A DNA stretch of 64,000 nucleotides from Cocleimonas flava (GCF_004339015.1 NZ_SMFQ01000002.1:745351-809350); one strand, 5' to 3'. Shown: positions 36,914 to 48,807, counted from the first letter of the stretch. Notes: generated by a model not told the origin, from the sequence alone. Made by a program: numbers and translations.

Positions 36914-38335
36914 ATGCGAAAAATAATGAATAGAAGTTTATCACCTGAGACACCAGCTCGTATTAGTTTTTTATCTATCCTATTGTTGTCACTTTTAAGT
37001 CTTACTCAACCAGCATTAGCCGAAAATGAAAACCCGGTTCACGAGTATGAACTCGATAACGGTTTAAAGGTTTTAGTTAAGCAAGATAAACGCGCCCCTG
37101 TTGCCGTTATCCAGGTCTGGTACAGAATTGGCACAAGCTATGAATACGAAGGTATCACGGGCTTATCTCATGCTCTTGAGCACATGATGTTTAAAGGCAC
37201 AAAAAAGTATAAATCCGGCGAATTCGAAAAAATGGTATCTGCCATCGGTGCTCGGAACAACGCATTTACTTCCCAGGATTACACTGCATATTACGAAGTT
37301 CTGGCTAGCGACAAACTCGAAGATGCGATGGAAATTGAAGCAGATCGTATGAGAAACCTGGTTTTTGATCCAGCAGAATTCAAAAAAGAGATCGAAGTGG
37401 TTAAAGAAGAACGTCGTTGGAGAACCGATGACAAACCCAGCTCTCTGACTCGCGAACAGTTTAACGCAGTCGCATTCCTGAACAGCCCTTACCGTGCTCC
37501 TGTAATAGGTTGGATGGTGGACCTTGAAGGCATGAAACTGAAAGATGCCAAAGAATGGTACAAAAAATGGTACACACCCAATAACGCAACACTAGTCGTT
37601 GTAGGTGATGTTGAACCTGAGAAAGTATTCGATATGGCGAAGAAGTATTTCAGCGTTTACGCCAGTAACGATTTACCTGAAGTTAAAGCCAGAACGGAAG
37701 TTGCACAGAAAGGTAAGAGAAACATCGAATTAAAGCTACCGGCGAAATTAGCAAATTTACGCATGGGCTTTAAAACACCCGGAATGATCAGCGCCAAAAA
37801 AGGCAAAGTCCCAGCCTGGGAGCCTTATGCACTCGAAGTACTTGCTAACATTCTTGACGGTGGCGACAGCGCAAGATTTGCCAAAAACCTGATTCGTGGT
37901 AAAGAAATTGCTGCTTCTGCAGGCGCGGGATACTACGGCTACGGTAGATTAGATAACCTTTTGGTAATTTCAGGCGTTCCTGCCAATGGCGTCAAAACTA
38001 GCGATCTGAAAAAATCACTGCTGGATGAAATAAACATCTTAAAAACTGAATTAGTTAGCGATGCAGAACTTAAGCGCGTAAAAGCTCAAGTAATTGCAGG
38101 TGAAGTTTTTGAACGCGATTCAATTCAGCACATGGCAACCTTATTGGGTTCTTTAGAATCAGTCGGGCTTGGTCATAAATACATCGACCAATACGTACCT
38201 GGTGTTCTTGCCGTTACCGCTAAACAGATTCAGGAAGTGGCAAATAAATACCTCATCGAAGACACATTGACTGTTGCAGAGCTTATTCCACTCCCCTTAA
38301 ATGCGGGTAAAAAACCTGCATTTAAAGCCAACTAA
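36914..38335 (+). CDS. M16 zinc metallopeptidase (catalytic subunit)
   Basis: 473 residues with an N-terminal signal peptide (SFLSILLLSLLSLTQPALA). The inverted zinc motif HALEH lies near residue 88 with the downstream glutamate in MEIEADRM, so this is the active partner. PqqL/pitrilysin-like periplasmic peptidases of this type are encoded as pairs, with the second subunit lacking the zinc motif, as here. They degrade peptides in the periplasm or help process exported proteins; the substrate is unknown. An alternative ATG lies 12 bases in. The pair ends into rsmD. Confidence 0.9.
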   Translation: MRKIMNRSLSPETPARISFLSILLLSLLSLTQPALAENENPVHEYELDNGLKVLVKQDKRAPVAVIQVWYRIGTSYEYEGITGLSHALEHMMFKGTKKYKSGEFEKMVSAIGARNNAFTSQDYTAYYEVLASDKLEDAMEIEADRMRNLVFDPAEFKKEIEVVKEERRWRTDDKPSSLTREQFNAVAFLNSPYRAPVIGWMVDLEGMKLKDAKEWYKKWYTPNNATLVVVGDVEPEKVFDMAKKYFSVYASNDLPEVKARTEVAQKGKRNIELKLPAKLANLRMGFKTPGMISAKKGKVPAWEPYALEVLANILDGGDSARFAKNLIRGKEIAASAGAGYYGYGRLDNLLVISGVPANGVKTSDLKKSLLDEINILKTELVSDAELKRVKAQVIAGEVFERDSIQHMATLLGSLESVGLGHKYIDQYVPGVLAVTAKQIQEVANKYLIEDTLTVAELIPLPLNAGKKPAFKAN

Positions 38336-38368
38336 CAAGTGAGAAATATTAAAGAGAGCAATAAGCTA

Positions 38369-39904
38369 ATGACAACAAAGCTAACGACAATAAAAATCAT
38401 GACTAAAATTCTTTTCACTGGGCTGGCACTGTTATTCGTACAGTTGAGTTTTGCTGCACCAAAAATTGAAAACTGGACAACAGATTCTGGATTACGTGTC
38501 TATTACGTCAACGTACCTGAATTGCCAATGCTGGATTTACGCCTAACCTTCGCGGCTGGTAGTGCCTACGATGGCGAGAAAATGGGAATCTCAGGCATGA
38601 CCACCAGCATGCTAAGCAAAGGAGCGGCAGGTTTAAATGCTGACCAGATTGCAGAAGCATTTGAAACCGTAGGTGCTGAATTCTCAACCGGTACTGGCTT
38701 AGATTCTGCATGGATAAACTTACGTTCTTTAACCTTTGAAGAACAATTAGAACCTGCCTTACAAAACTGGTTAAAAGTCATCCAGAAACCTAATTTCCCA
38801 GAAGCCGATTTCGCACGCTTAAAGAAACAGGCGCTGGTAGGTTTAGAGGCCGAGAAACAAGACCCTGGCTCCATCGCTAGCAAAGCGTTTTACGCTAATC
38901 TGTACGCGGGACACCCGTACTCGCAACCTCAAAATGGTAATGAGAAAACTATTGATGCTTTAACCATCGATGAACTCAAAGCATTTTTTAAACAGTACTA
39001 TGTAAATAAAAACGCGCAACTGGCACTAGTAGGCTCGATCAGTAAAGAGCAAGCCAAGAAGATCGCACTACAAGTGTCTAACGCACTCCTGGATGGTGAC
39101 AGAGGCGTTGGCGAAAAAGCCGCTGATATCCCACCAGTTAAACCATTAACAGAAGCGAAAGTCGTGCATATTCCTTTCCCTTCATCACAGGCACACGTAA
39201 TGATTGGCCAACCAGGCAATAAGCGTGGTGACAAAGATTACTTTTCGCTTTATTTAGGTAATCACGGTTTAGGTGGCAGTGGCTTTACCTCTCGTTTAAT
39301 GAAAGAAATTCGCGTTAAACGCGGCCTTTCATACAGCGTATACAGTTACTTCATCCCGATGAAAGAGAATGGTCCATTCATGCTAGGGCTACAGACAAAA
39401 CTTTCTCAAACAGATGAAGCCATTAAAGTCGCAAGAGACGTACTAAACACCTTCCAGAAAGATGGTCCATCTGAAGAAGATCTTGCCGCCTCTAAGCTGA
39501 ATATTACAGGTGGATTTCCTCTACGTACCGCAAGCAATAGCGACATCATTGGCTATATTGACATGATTGGTTTCTATGGTTTACCGCTTGATTACTTGGA
39601 TACGTTTACTAAAACCATCAACGCTATCACTAGAGATCAGGTTGTAGATGCATTTAAACGCAGGTTAGATACCGATAAGCTACTTACGATTATTGTTGGT
39701 GGCGAAGCGAAAGACGAAGAATCGTCAGCAAGCAAAGATACCGCAGAAAAAGCACCTGAACTGACAAAAGCCCCATTACTACTTGCGGCAAATGAAGCAA
39801 CCGCTAAGGCAGGCAACGAAACAGCAACTGATGAAGCCGCAGAAGATGATGCGTCTGAAGACGAAACTGCAGAAGACGAAGATGAAGAACCGGACTGCGA
39901 CTAA
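38369..39904 (+). CDS. M16 family peptidase, non-catalytic partner
   Basis: About 511 residues from the ATG at 38369, with a signal peptide (ILFTGLALLFVQLSFA). The position of HxxEH is not conserved (GISGMTTSMLSKGAA), so it should be the substrate-handling subunit of the preceding peptidase. It keeps the second-half M16 features (SFPSSQAHVMIGQPG-like PFPSSQAHVMIG, GLSYSVYSYF). The last 50 residues are an Asp/Glu/Ala-rich tail ending EEPDCD. A GTG at 38339 is open but lacks support. The end overlaps the rsmD start. Confidence 0.87.
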   Translation: MTTKLTTIKIMTKILFTGLALLFVQLSFAAPKIENWTTDSGLRVYYVNVPELPMLDLRLTFAAGSAYDGEKMGISGMTTSMLSKGAAGLNADQIAEAFETVGAEFSTGTGLDSAWINLRSLTFEEQLEPALQNWLKVIQKPNFPEADFARLKKQALVGLEAEKQDPGSIASKAFYANLYAGHPYSQPQNGNEKTIDALTIDELKAFFKQYYVNKNAQLALVGSISKEQAKKIALQVSNALLDGDRGVGEKAADIPPVKPLTEAKVVHIPFPSSQAHVMIGQPGNKRGDKDYFSLYLGNHGLGGSGFTSRLMKEIRVKRGLSYSVYSYFIPMKENGPFMLGLQTKLSQTDEAIKVARDVLNTFQKDGPSEEDLAASKLNITGGFPLRTASNSDIIGYIDMIGFYGLPLDYLDTFTKTINAITRDQVVDAFKRRLDTDKLLTIIVGGEAKDEESSASKDTAEKAPELTKAPLLLAANEATAKAGNETATDEAAEDDASEDETAEDEDEEPDCD

Positions 39905-40520
39905 AAAATCGGCTAACAATCATTCTGCCAGCCGCAATAATTCTTCCAGCAGCGGAAAAAAAGGGTCAAATACCCTAAGAATAATTGGTGGTGAATGGCG
40001 CAGTAGAAAACTTCAATTTCTGGATGCGCCGGGTTTACGCCCTACTCCTGACCGTATCCGAGAGACTTTATTCAACTGGTTACAAGGCTCGATCCATGGT
40101 TCTCACTGTCTCGATTTATTTGCAGGCAGTGGTGCGATTGGATTAGAGGCGCTTTCTCGTGGCGCTAAATCCGTGGACTTCGTAGAAAAGAACGCAGCTG
40201 CCAGCAAACACTTAAACTCAAATCTCAGCCTTCTCAAAAGTGATTTAACCGTGTTTCAAGTTGACGCTCTTCGTTTTCTGGAACAGCACGGAGCCAACCA
40301 ACCCTACGATATTATTTTTCTCGACCCGCCATATCGACAAGGTTTGCTGGATAAGTCCTTAGAATTGTTAATCTCCAAAGCATTAATCAATGAACACTCG
40401 TTGATTTATTTAGAACATGAATCAGAGGAAGTATTCGATTTTACTAAGTTTGACCTAGAAGAAATTAAACAAGCATCGGCAGGTCAAGTACAAAGCTACC
40501 TGTTACAAGCTATTAAATAA
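39882..40520 (+). CDS. rsmD: 16S rRNA (guanine(966)-N(2))-methyltransferase RsmD
   Basis: Methylates G966 of 16S rRNA in the 30S subunit using S-adenosylmethionine. The Rossmann motif DLFAGSGAIGLEALSRGA and the catalytic DPPY (IFLDPPYRQG) are present, together with IIGGEWRSRKL and RPTPDRIRETLFNW. The ATG at 39882 gives about 212 residues with a basic Ser/Asn-rich extension before the family core, and overlaps the preceding gene by 23 bases. A longer open frame from 39783 would merely translate the acidic-tail DNA in another frame. FtsY-RsmD proximity is common in Gammaproteobacteria. Confidence 0.93.
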   Translation: MKNRTATKKSANNHSASRNNSSSSGKKGSNTLRIIGGEWRSRKLQFLDAPGLRPTPDRIRETLFNWLQGSIHGSHCLDLFAGSGAIGLEALSRGAKSVDFVEKNAAASKHLNSNLSLLKSDLTVFQVDALRFLEQHGANQPYDIIFLDPPYRQGLLDKSLELLISKALINEHSLIYLEHESEEVFDFTKFDLEEIKQASAGQVQSYLLQAIK

Positions 40521-40547
40521 AAAAACGCCCCAAAGTAGGGGGGTGCC
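40521..40547 (-). repeat. Dispersed C-rich repeat, copy 9
   Basis: On the - strand: GGCACCCCCCTACTTTGGGGCG and a T-run that reaches the rsmD stop codon. It is oriented as a terminator for the convergent hypothetical gene ending at 40586. Confidence 0.85.
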
Positions 40548-40585
40548 TAAGCGCTCTTAAATAGTCTTTTTATTATGTTTATGGG

Positions 40586-41689
40586 TCAATCAGTAGTTCG
40601 ATTTATGCGATAACTCTGATCAATCACTATACGTTGCTTCAGCCCTTTTCCAACAATGGCGGGGATATTATTGTATAAACTTTTATGCATTGCCTTTATC
40701 GCGGGGCTTTCAATTGATAAGCCTAATTTTACCGCAACATACTCAGCCTCTATCGCAAACAGAATCTGTTCGAGACTGTCATTGCTCGAATCTTCCAGAG
40801 CTTTCCAGTCGCTGATAATTTTAGTCAGTGGTTTCTCAAGATCACGGTTTTTATATAAATGATCCCTTAAAATTGCTGCTTGCTGGGCAGATAATCGAAT
40901 CAGTTCCTGTAGCGTTTCTACTTCGTTTTTAAGACGCTCATCCAGACTCGCCAAAAACCTCAATAACTCACCAATCGCAAAATTATTAAACGGTATTATG
41001 CTTTCACGTAAGGCTTCATTCAAAGCCATCTGTTTTTTGGATTTCGACGGATTTCTATTCGCATCTAATAACTTTCGCGACTGATCGAGACTTTTAACCA
41101 TCACATCCTGCACGCTATAAATATGCGCCTGATAGTCTTTCTCTGCTTTTTTTAACTGGGATTCTATCTGCACCGCCTGCTGGGAAAACTTAGCCAAAAC
41201 ATCCTGGCTGTCCATCGTATTGTGCGCAATCCACGCGCGCCTCACTTCCTTGTCGGCTTCAAGATAGGCCTTATGCAGATTTTTATAGGCAACGCCCCAT
41301 TGGTCTTTAACATGCCTGATAACATCCGCATGATTGGGGTGTTCCATCTCCATATTTTCTACGTTACGAATCAAACCATTCATGGAAGAAAGGTTCTTCA
41401 GTAAAGAATGTCGGGATTGGGTCAGCGGTTCATAGACACTACTAACAAAGGATTCTAATTTGATTTGATTATTTTCTTGCTGAATTTCAGCACGCCAGTT
41501 TGAAATGCCTTTAAAAATCAGCGCAAAAATGATGATACTGGGGATAAACAAAACCCCAGCCAGCGTTGACATTTTTTCCGGAGGGAGGCGTCCATCTTTT
41601 TTGATTTGACGCATCAGTAACACTAAAACGGCAAAAACCAACAGTGATAACAGCAGAAAAATAACTAAAATGAAATTAGCAAATGTCAA
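40586..41689 (-). CDS. Hypothetical membrane protein with coiled-coil domain
   Basis: 367 residues not recognised. Two membrane helices (residues about 4-26 and 42-62, separated by a basic cytoplasmic or periplasmic loop with LPPEK) are followed by a long, alpha-helical, charged domain with heptad-like regions (for example QQAVQIESQLKKAEKDYQAH and LDERLKNEVETLQELIRLSAQQ). The topology resembles a membrane-anchored sensor or chemoreceptor-like stalk without the signalling domain. It ends toward rsmD and has a 148-base gap upstream. Function unknown. Confidence 0.6.
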   Translation of the reverse strand: MTFANFILVIFLLLSLLVFAVLVLLMRQIKKDGRLPPEKMSTLAGVLFIPSIIIFALIFKGISNWRAEIQQENNQIKLESFVSSVYEPLTQSRHSLLKNLSSMNGLIRNVENMEMEHPNHADVIRHVKDQWGVAYKNLHKAYLEADKEVRRAWIAHNTMDSQDVLAKFSQQAVQIESQLKKAEKDYQAHIYSVQDVMVKSLDQSRKLLDANRNPSKSKKQMALNEALRESIIPFNNFAIGELLRFLASLDERLKNEVETLQELIRLSAQQAAILRDHLYKNRDLEKPLTKIISDWKALEDSSNDSLEQILFAIEAEYVAVKLGLSIESPAIKAMHKSLYNNIPAIVGKGLKQRIVIDQSYRINRTTD

Positions 41690-41837
41690 AAATCACACCC
41701 ATATTTGTCGAATTACTAACGTGATAAATTACTAGCTGGATAAACGCCAAGAAAAATTGATCATAAGGCTATTTTTTAAATAACTCAAAGTTTATATGCG
41801 AACGGTAGGTTAGATGCTTTGTAGATAATTTTTATAG

Positions 41838-42887
41838 TTAAAGCATCCACTCTTTATTGATTTCTGAATCTTTTAGCGGCTTCACTTTAAATTCTCTTTC
41901 TTCTTCGCCAAGCAAGCCAACACCAAATGTCACTTCGTCGGCATCTCTGCCCTGTCCATAACGTGCCGTAATACTCGCGGCCAAATGAATATCTTCCGCA
42001 GAAATATCACTACCATCCAGTAGTGTTAACGGACCGCCATGACTTAAAGTAGAAAGATAGGTGAATTGTTTTTTATATCCCTGCAAAAAGCGCGACTCGC
42101 CTTCTTCACGCGCAATAATCATTTTAAAATTATCACGAGGACGGAAATGGCGACCGATTTTTAATAACATGACATCATCAAGTTCGTAGGTTTTACCTTC
42201 CGCACGATGGCCTAATAAATCCTTCATTTTATCGGAGTAATTAGGATCGGTAAGGAAGCAACAACCACCTGCTGGCTGTGCATATTCATCAAAATTCCAT
42301 TTTTCAGCTAAGGCAATTTGAGGTTTACGATTTCGACCAGAGAAGTCGAATAGTTTTTCACGATCTACCCAGCCTTCTTTTTCTGGTTTCGTCAGTGGCA
42401 AATTTTTGGCACAAAGGGGACGCAGCAATAAATCATCCGCACCAGATTCACTCGCGATAATCGGCATGGTTTGTTTGCGCTGTGACATAGGTCGCTGCCC
42501 CATCACTTCGCCAGTCACGATAAAATCGAAGTCATTTTCGGCAATCCATTCATGGGCTTTTTTAACCATGAAGATTTTACAATCCAGACAAGGGTTAATA
42601 TTAGTCCCGTAACCATGTTTAGGATTAATCACCACATCTTTGTATTCTTCAACAATATCGACGATATGCAGTTTTATACCTAATTGTTCTGCAACCCATA
42701 AGGCATTGTTTCTTTTTGGCTTCGAAGACTTCTTCTTGCGAATAGCGTGAGTATGCCCTTCCACGCAAAAGCCCGTGAAAAAGTTAACCCCTTCAACATG
42801 AATACCTTGCTCAATCATTGCTTTGGTTGCTAATAAAGAATCTAAACCACCAGAAATGAGTGATACTGCTTTGCGTTGTTCTGACAT
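41838..42887 (-). CDS. PP-loop ATPase with C-terminal NFACT-R-like domain, tRNA thiolation-type
   Basis: 349 residues. The PP-loop SGGLDSLLATKAM at residue 12 marks an ATP pyrophosphatase of the MnmA/ThiI group. Candidate catalytic cysteines are in NPCLDCKIFM and in AGGCCFLTDPNYS. The C-terminal part (DVMLLKIGRHFRP, NFKMIIAREEGESRFLQGY) resembles the RNA-binding NFACT-R segment. Similar proteins are labelled tRNA 2-thiouridylate or 4-thiouridine synthetase-like, but this architecture differs from canonical MnmA and ThiI. Monocistronic; 63 bases from the DUF218 gene upstream on the same strand, so possibly cotranscribed. Confidence 0.75.
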   Translation of the reverse strand: MSEQRKAVSLISGGLDSLLATKAMIEQGIHVEGVNFFTGFCVEGHTHAIRKKKSSKPKRNNALWVAEQLGIKLHIVDIVEEYKDVVINPKHGYGTNINPCLDCKIFMVKKAHEWIAENDFDFIVTGEVMGQRPMSQRKQTMPIIASESGADDLLLRPLCAKNLPLTKPEKEGWVDREKLFDFSGRNRKPQIALAEKWNFDEYAQPAGGCCFLTDPNYSDKMKDLLGHRAEGKTYELDDVMLLKIGRHFRPRDNFKMIIAREEGESRFLQGYKKQFTYLSTLSHGGPLTLLDGSDISAEDIHLAASITARYGQGRDADEVTFGVGLLGEEEREFKVKPLKDSEINKEWML

Positions 42888-42950
42888 ATCGATAAAAATT
42901 TAAGTGCGTTAAAAGCGGGATTATTACAGCGTTACCTCTATTTGTCACAT

Positions 42951-43598
42951 TTACCCATTAAAAACCAAGTAATGCAGGTAAAAATACACTTCTCGCAGCA
43001 AAAATGGGGCTTTGGTTTTCACACTTTGATAACGAGTGGTCGGTGTTGCTGAAGCTTTGACAGCAACCAGACCAATATCTTCTGCCATCATCATTGCGCG
43101 TTTGCTATGCAACGGATCGCTGACGACCAAGGTACTGGTTAAGCCTTTTGTTATGACTAATTTTTGCGCCTGAAGTAGATTACCTCTGGTGGTCTGAGAT
43201 TCAATTTCCGTCAAAATATCTGTTTCTGGAACACCCAGAGTCACCGCCAGATTTTTAGCAACAATAGATTCGGCATGCGTTTCGCCATCACCCAAACCAC
43301 CGGTGAAAATGATTGTTTGGATATTCCCTGCTTTGTATAAATTAACCGCGTGATTAATCCGCTCTCTAAAAACTGGGGAAGGTTTATCGTCATATACCGC
43401 AGCACCAAGCACGATAGCCACATCAGCCTTGTCCGTTAATTGTCCGACAGGAAATGTAGCTATCTGATAAGCAAGAAACAGTATCCATAAAAGGAAGACG
43501 ACGACTAACCACTTGCTAGCTTTGAATAGACGAGGAAAAAACATAAGCACTAGTTTATACGAATTATTTAGCCAGAGAAAAAGTGCCTCGCAAAGCAT
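42951..43598 (-). CDS. DUF218 (YdcF/SanA-like) membrane-anchored protein
   Basis: 215 residues: one N-terminal membrane helix (WLVVVFLLWILFLAYQIATF) and a DUF218 domain with VVLGAAVYDDKPSPVFRERI, TGGLGDGETHAES, the ESQTTRGNLLQA block and VVSDPLHSKRAMMMAEDIG. SanA of E. coli is linked to vancomycin barrier function; ElyC relates to envelope carriers. Whether the start is 43598 or the inner ATG at 43544 is undecided as neither has a clear ribosome site. A repeat copy sits in its leader. Confidence 0.8.
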   Translation of the reverse strand: MLCEALFLWLNNSYKLVLMFFPRLFKASKWLVVVFLLWILFLAYQIATFPVGQLTDKADVAIVLGAAVYDDKPSPVFRERINHAVNLYKAGNIQTIIFTGGLGDGETHAESIVAKNLAVTLGVPETDILTEIESQTTRGNLLQAQKLVITKGLTSTLVVSDPLHSKRAMMMAEDIGLVAVKASATPTTRYQSVKTKAPFLLREVYFYLHYLVFNG

Positions 43599-43629
43599 AA
43601 GTTCTTTGAGTTATATCAGGCAACAAAAT

Positions 43630-43658
43630 AAAAAACCCTTTATAAGTAGGGGGGTGCC
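43630..43658 (-). repeat. Dispersed C-rich repeat, copy 10, in a divergent leader
   Basis: On the - strand: GGCACCCCCCTACTTATAAAGG then G and six T, 32 bases upstream of the DUF218 start and oriented so that transcripts of that gene could run through it. A complete terminator here would be an attenuator. Confidence 0.85.
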
Positions 43659-43693
43659 TTAAATAACAACTAGGCAGTTACAACTAAGCGCTA

Positions 43694-43741
43694 TTGACAA
43701 GATACCAAAAGGTATCATATATTATAGTACCATTTGGTATC
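43694..43741 (+). promoter_or_regulatory. arsR promoter overlapped by two palindromic operators
   Basis: A perfect TTGACA (43694-43699), spacer 18, and TATATT (43718-43723). GATACCAAAAGGTATC (43701-43716) lies exactly between the two boxes and TACCATTTGGTA (about 43728-43739) follows the -10 box; both share TACC-N4-GGTA. This is the layout of an autorepressed ArsR operon. Confidence 0.7.
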
Positions 43742-43752
43742 ACATTGACTAT

Positions 43753-44094
43753 ATGACTGACAAGCTGCAACAATCCTTCAAAGCCCTCGCCGACCCATCC
43801 CGACGTGAGATCTTATTGCATTTGAGCAAACAGGATATGACCATCAAAGAAGTCTCTGAACACTTTGATATGACACGTGCCGCAGTAAAAAAACACTTAA
43901 CGATATTGCAACAAGGCAACCTTATCTCTATTGAAAAAAGCGGCAGAGAACGCATCAATAGTTTAAAGCCTGAAGGCCTAAAAACTGTTACTAACTGGAT
44001 GGCGTATTTTGATTCATTCTGGGATCAGAAACTGAATAACTTACAACAAGCAATGACAAACTACACGCAAGAGAAAGATCAAATAAAGAAATAA
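43753..44094 (+). CDS. ArsR family winged-helix repressor
   Basis: 113 residues. The ArsR helix-turn-helix is clear: ALADPSRREILLHLSKQD, then MTIKEVSEHFDMTRAAVKKHLTILQQGNLI. There is no ELCV-type metal-binding cysteine motif, so it is not an arsenic sensor; this type pairs with an SRPBCC gene, as here (12 bases on). The strong promoter carries two TACC-N4-GGTA operators that it likely binds. The effector is unknown. Confidence 0.9.
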   Translation: MTDKLQQSFKALADPSRREILLHLSKQDMTIKEVSEHFDMTRAAVKKHLTILQQGNLISIEKSGRERINSLKPEGLKTVTNWMAYFDSFWDQKLNNLQQAMTNYTQEKDQIKK

Positions 44095-44106
44095 AGGGAG
44101 AAACAA

Positions 44107-44565
44107 ATGAATAACAGCACGATTCACAAGACAGCCTTTTTTAACGCCCCACAAGAAACACTCTGGGCATTCCTGACCGAAGCTGACAAGCTCGGCCTTT
44201 GGTATCACCCCGCACGCCATGATCTGGAAGAAAACCAGGATTATGCCTTATATGATGCCGATGAAGATGACGGCGAAACTGCATTAATCTGGGGCAGCGT
44301 TCTCGAATGGCAACCCGTTTCAAAACTCGTCTATACCTTCAATATTTTTCCACTAGAAGGCGTTAGCACCACTGTAACCTGGCAACTGGAAGAAGCCTAT
44401 GGCGGCACATTACTTACCCTCACTCATGAAGGTGTCGGTGACATTAATGAAAACCCACTAAACTTATTAATGGCACTCGACGATGGCTGGGATGAGCATC
44501 TCGGTAAACTAAGAGCACAATTGAAAAACAAAGAGCATCAGACCCCGAGTTGCTCGGATCATTAA
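44107..44565 (+). CDS. SRPBCC (AHSA1-type) domain protein
   Basis: 152 residues with the AHSA1/START-like fold: KTAFFNAPQETLWAFLTEADKLGLWYHPA, then an acidic loop (DADEDDGE) and the conserved WQLEEAYGGTLLTLTHEGV. It has a hydrophobic ligand cavity in the family. In arsR-SRPBCC pairs it is thought to bind or relieve a small hydrophobic ligand, but no reaction is established. The preceding ribosome site is AAAGGGAG. It ends 11 bases before the DUF899 start. Confidence 0.85.
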   Translation: MNNSTIHKTAFFNAPQETLWAFLTEADKLGLWYHPARHDLEENQDYALYDADEDDGETALIWGSVLEWQPVSKLVYTFNIFPLEGVSTTVTWQLEEAYGGTLLTLTHEGVGDINENPLNLLMALDDGWDEHLGKLRAQLKNKEHQTPSCSDH

Positions 44566-44576
44566 AGGATTCGATC

Positions 44577-45263
44577 ATGAATAAAATTAACAGTGTTTCT
44601 CGTGAAGAATGGCTAAAAGCCCGAAAAGACTTCCTGATTAAGGAAAAAGAATTCACTTACGCCCGCGAAAAGTTAAGCGAAGAGCGCCGCAATCTACCTA
44701 TGGTGAAAATCGAAAAAGATTATCAATTTAACGCTGAAAGTGGCAGACAGACTTTGAGTGAGTTATTCGGCGATCACCAGCAACTCATTATTTACCATTT
44801 TATGTATGGTACTGACTGGGAACAGGGTTGCCCGAGCTGTTCTTTCTGGGCAGATAATTTCAACGGTATAGACACACATCTTGCCGCCAGAAACACATCT
44901 TTTGCAGTAACATCGAATGCGCCACTAGACGTATTACTTAAATATAAAAAACGCCTTGGCTGGAACTTCAACTGGGTATCAGCGAGTAATCTTGAATTCG
45001 GCACCGATTTTGGGGTGAGCTTCTATGATGAGGAAAATGATGGAGGTTATAACTATAGCGACTGGACACCAGAAGGAGAAATGCCGGGCATAAGTGTTTT
45101 CATTAAGCAAGACGGCGATATCTATCATAGTTATTCCACGTATGGGCGAGGACTAGACATGTTAAATGGTGCTTATCATTACCTAGATTTGACACCCATT
45201 GGGCGAAATGAAAAAGACCTTGAATATACTCAGGCGTGGGTCAAACGACATGATGAGTACTAG
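44577..45263 (+). CDS. DUF899 family thioredoxin-fold protein
   Basis: About 228 residues from the ATG at 44577, chosen because AGGA lies 7 bases upstream; an earlier ATG at 44550 overlaps the SRPBCC gene. DUF899 hallmarks: EEWLKARKDFLIKEKEFTYAR, LIIYHFMYGTDWEQGCPSCSFWAD with one Cys-x-x-Cys pair, DGSNFEFGTDFGVSF-like LEFGTDFGVSFYD and a late WVKRHDEY. The fold is thioredoxin-like; the family sits in ArsR-regulated clusters and its substrate is unknown. Last gene of the operon; a palindromic pair of repeats follows. Confidence 0.85.
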   Translation: MNKINSVSREEWLKARKDFLIKEKEFTYAREKLSEERRNLPMVKIEKDYQFNAESGRQTLSELFGDHQQLIIYHFMYGTDWEQGCPSCSFWADNFNGIDTHLAARNTSFAVTSNAPLDVLLKYKKRLGWNFNWVSASNLEFGTDFGVSFYDEENDGGYNYSDWTPEGEMPGISVFIKQDGDIYHSYSTYGRGLDMLNGAYHYLDLTPIGRNEKDLEYTQAWVKRHDEY

Positions 45264-45282
45264 GAAAAACCATGAAATATAA

Positions 45283-45311
45283 GACACCCCCCTACTTTAG
45301 GACACTTTTTT
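45283..45311 (+). repeat. Dispersed C-rich repeat, copy 11a (left arm of palindrome)
   Basis: GACACCCCCCTACTTTAGGA then CAC and six T. It abuts copy 11b tail to tail and lies 19 bases after the DUF899 stop. Confidence 0.9.
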
Positions 45312-45340
45312 AAAAAAGTGCCCTAAAGTAGGGGGGTGTC
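45312..45340 (-). repeat. Dispersed C-rich repeat, copy 11b (right arm of palindrome)
   Basis: The reverse complement of copy 11a with one mismatch (A to G in the segment after TACTTT). Together the arms form a 58-bp palindrome between the convergent DUF899 and fadA genes, which can act as a strong bidirectional terminator. Confidence 0.9.
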
Positions 45341-45361
45341 AAATTAATGCTAAATGATTAA

Positions 45362-48717
<3,356 letters not shown>

Positions 48718-48776
48718 GCTTGCTCCTTTTTGTTATTACTAGCATTGTTATTACTTGTATTCTTATTGATTTATTA

Positions 48777-48807
48777 GTCACCCCCCCTACTTACAGCCGT
48801 TTTTTTG
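48777..48807 (+). repeat. Dispersed C-rich repeat, copy 12, between divergent genes
   Basis: GTCACCCCCCCTACTTACAGC then CG and seven T. It has seven C instead of six. It sits between the fadB and thioesterase starts, where no transcript should need a terminator. Confidence 0.85.

Noticed and set aside
39783-39881. Upstream extension of rsmD
   Set aside because: Low-complexity Lys/Met/Gln frame shadowing the acidic tail of the peptidase gene; the core RsmD starts far downstream.
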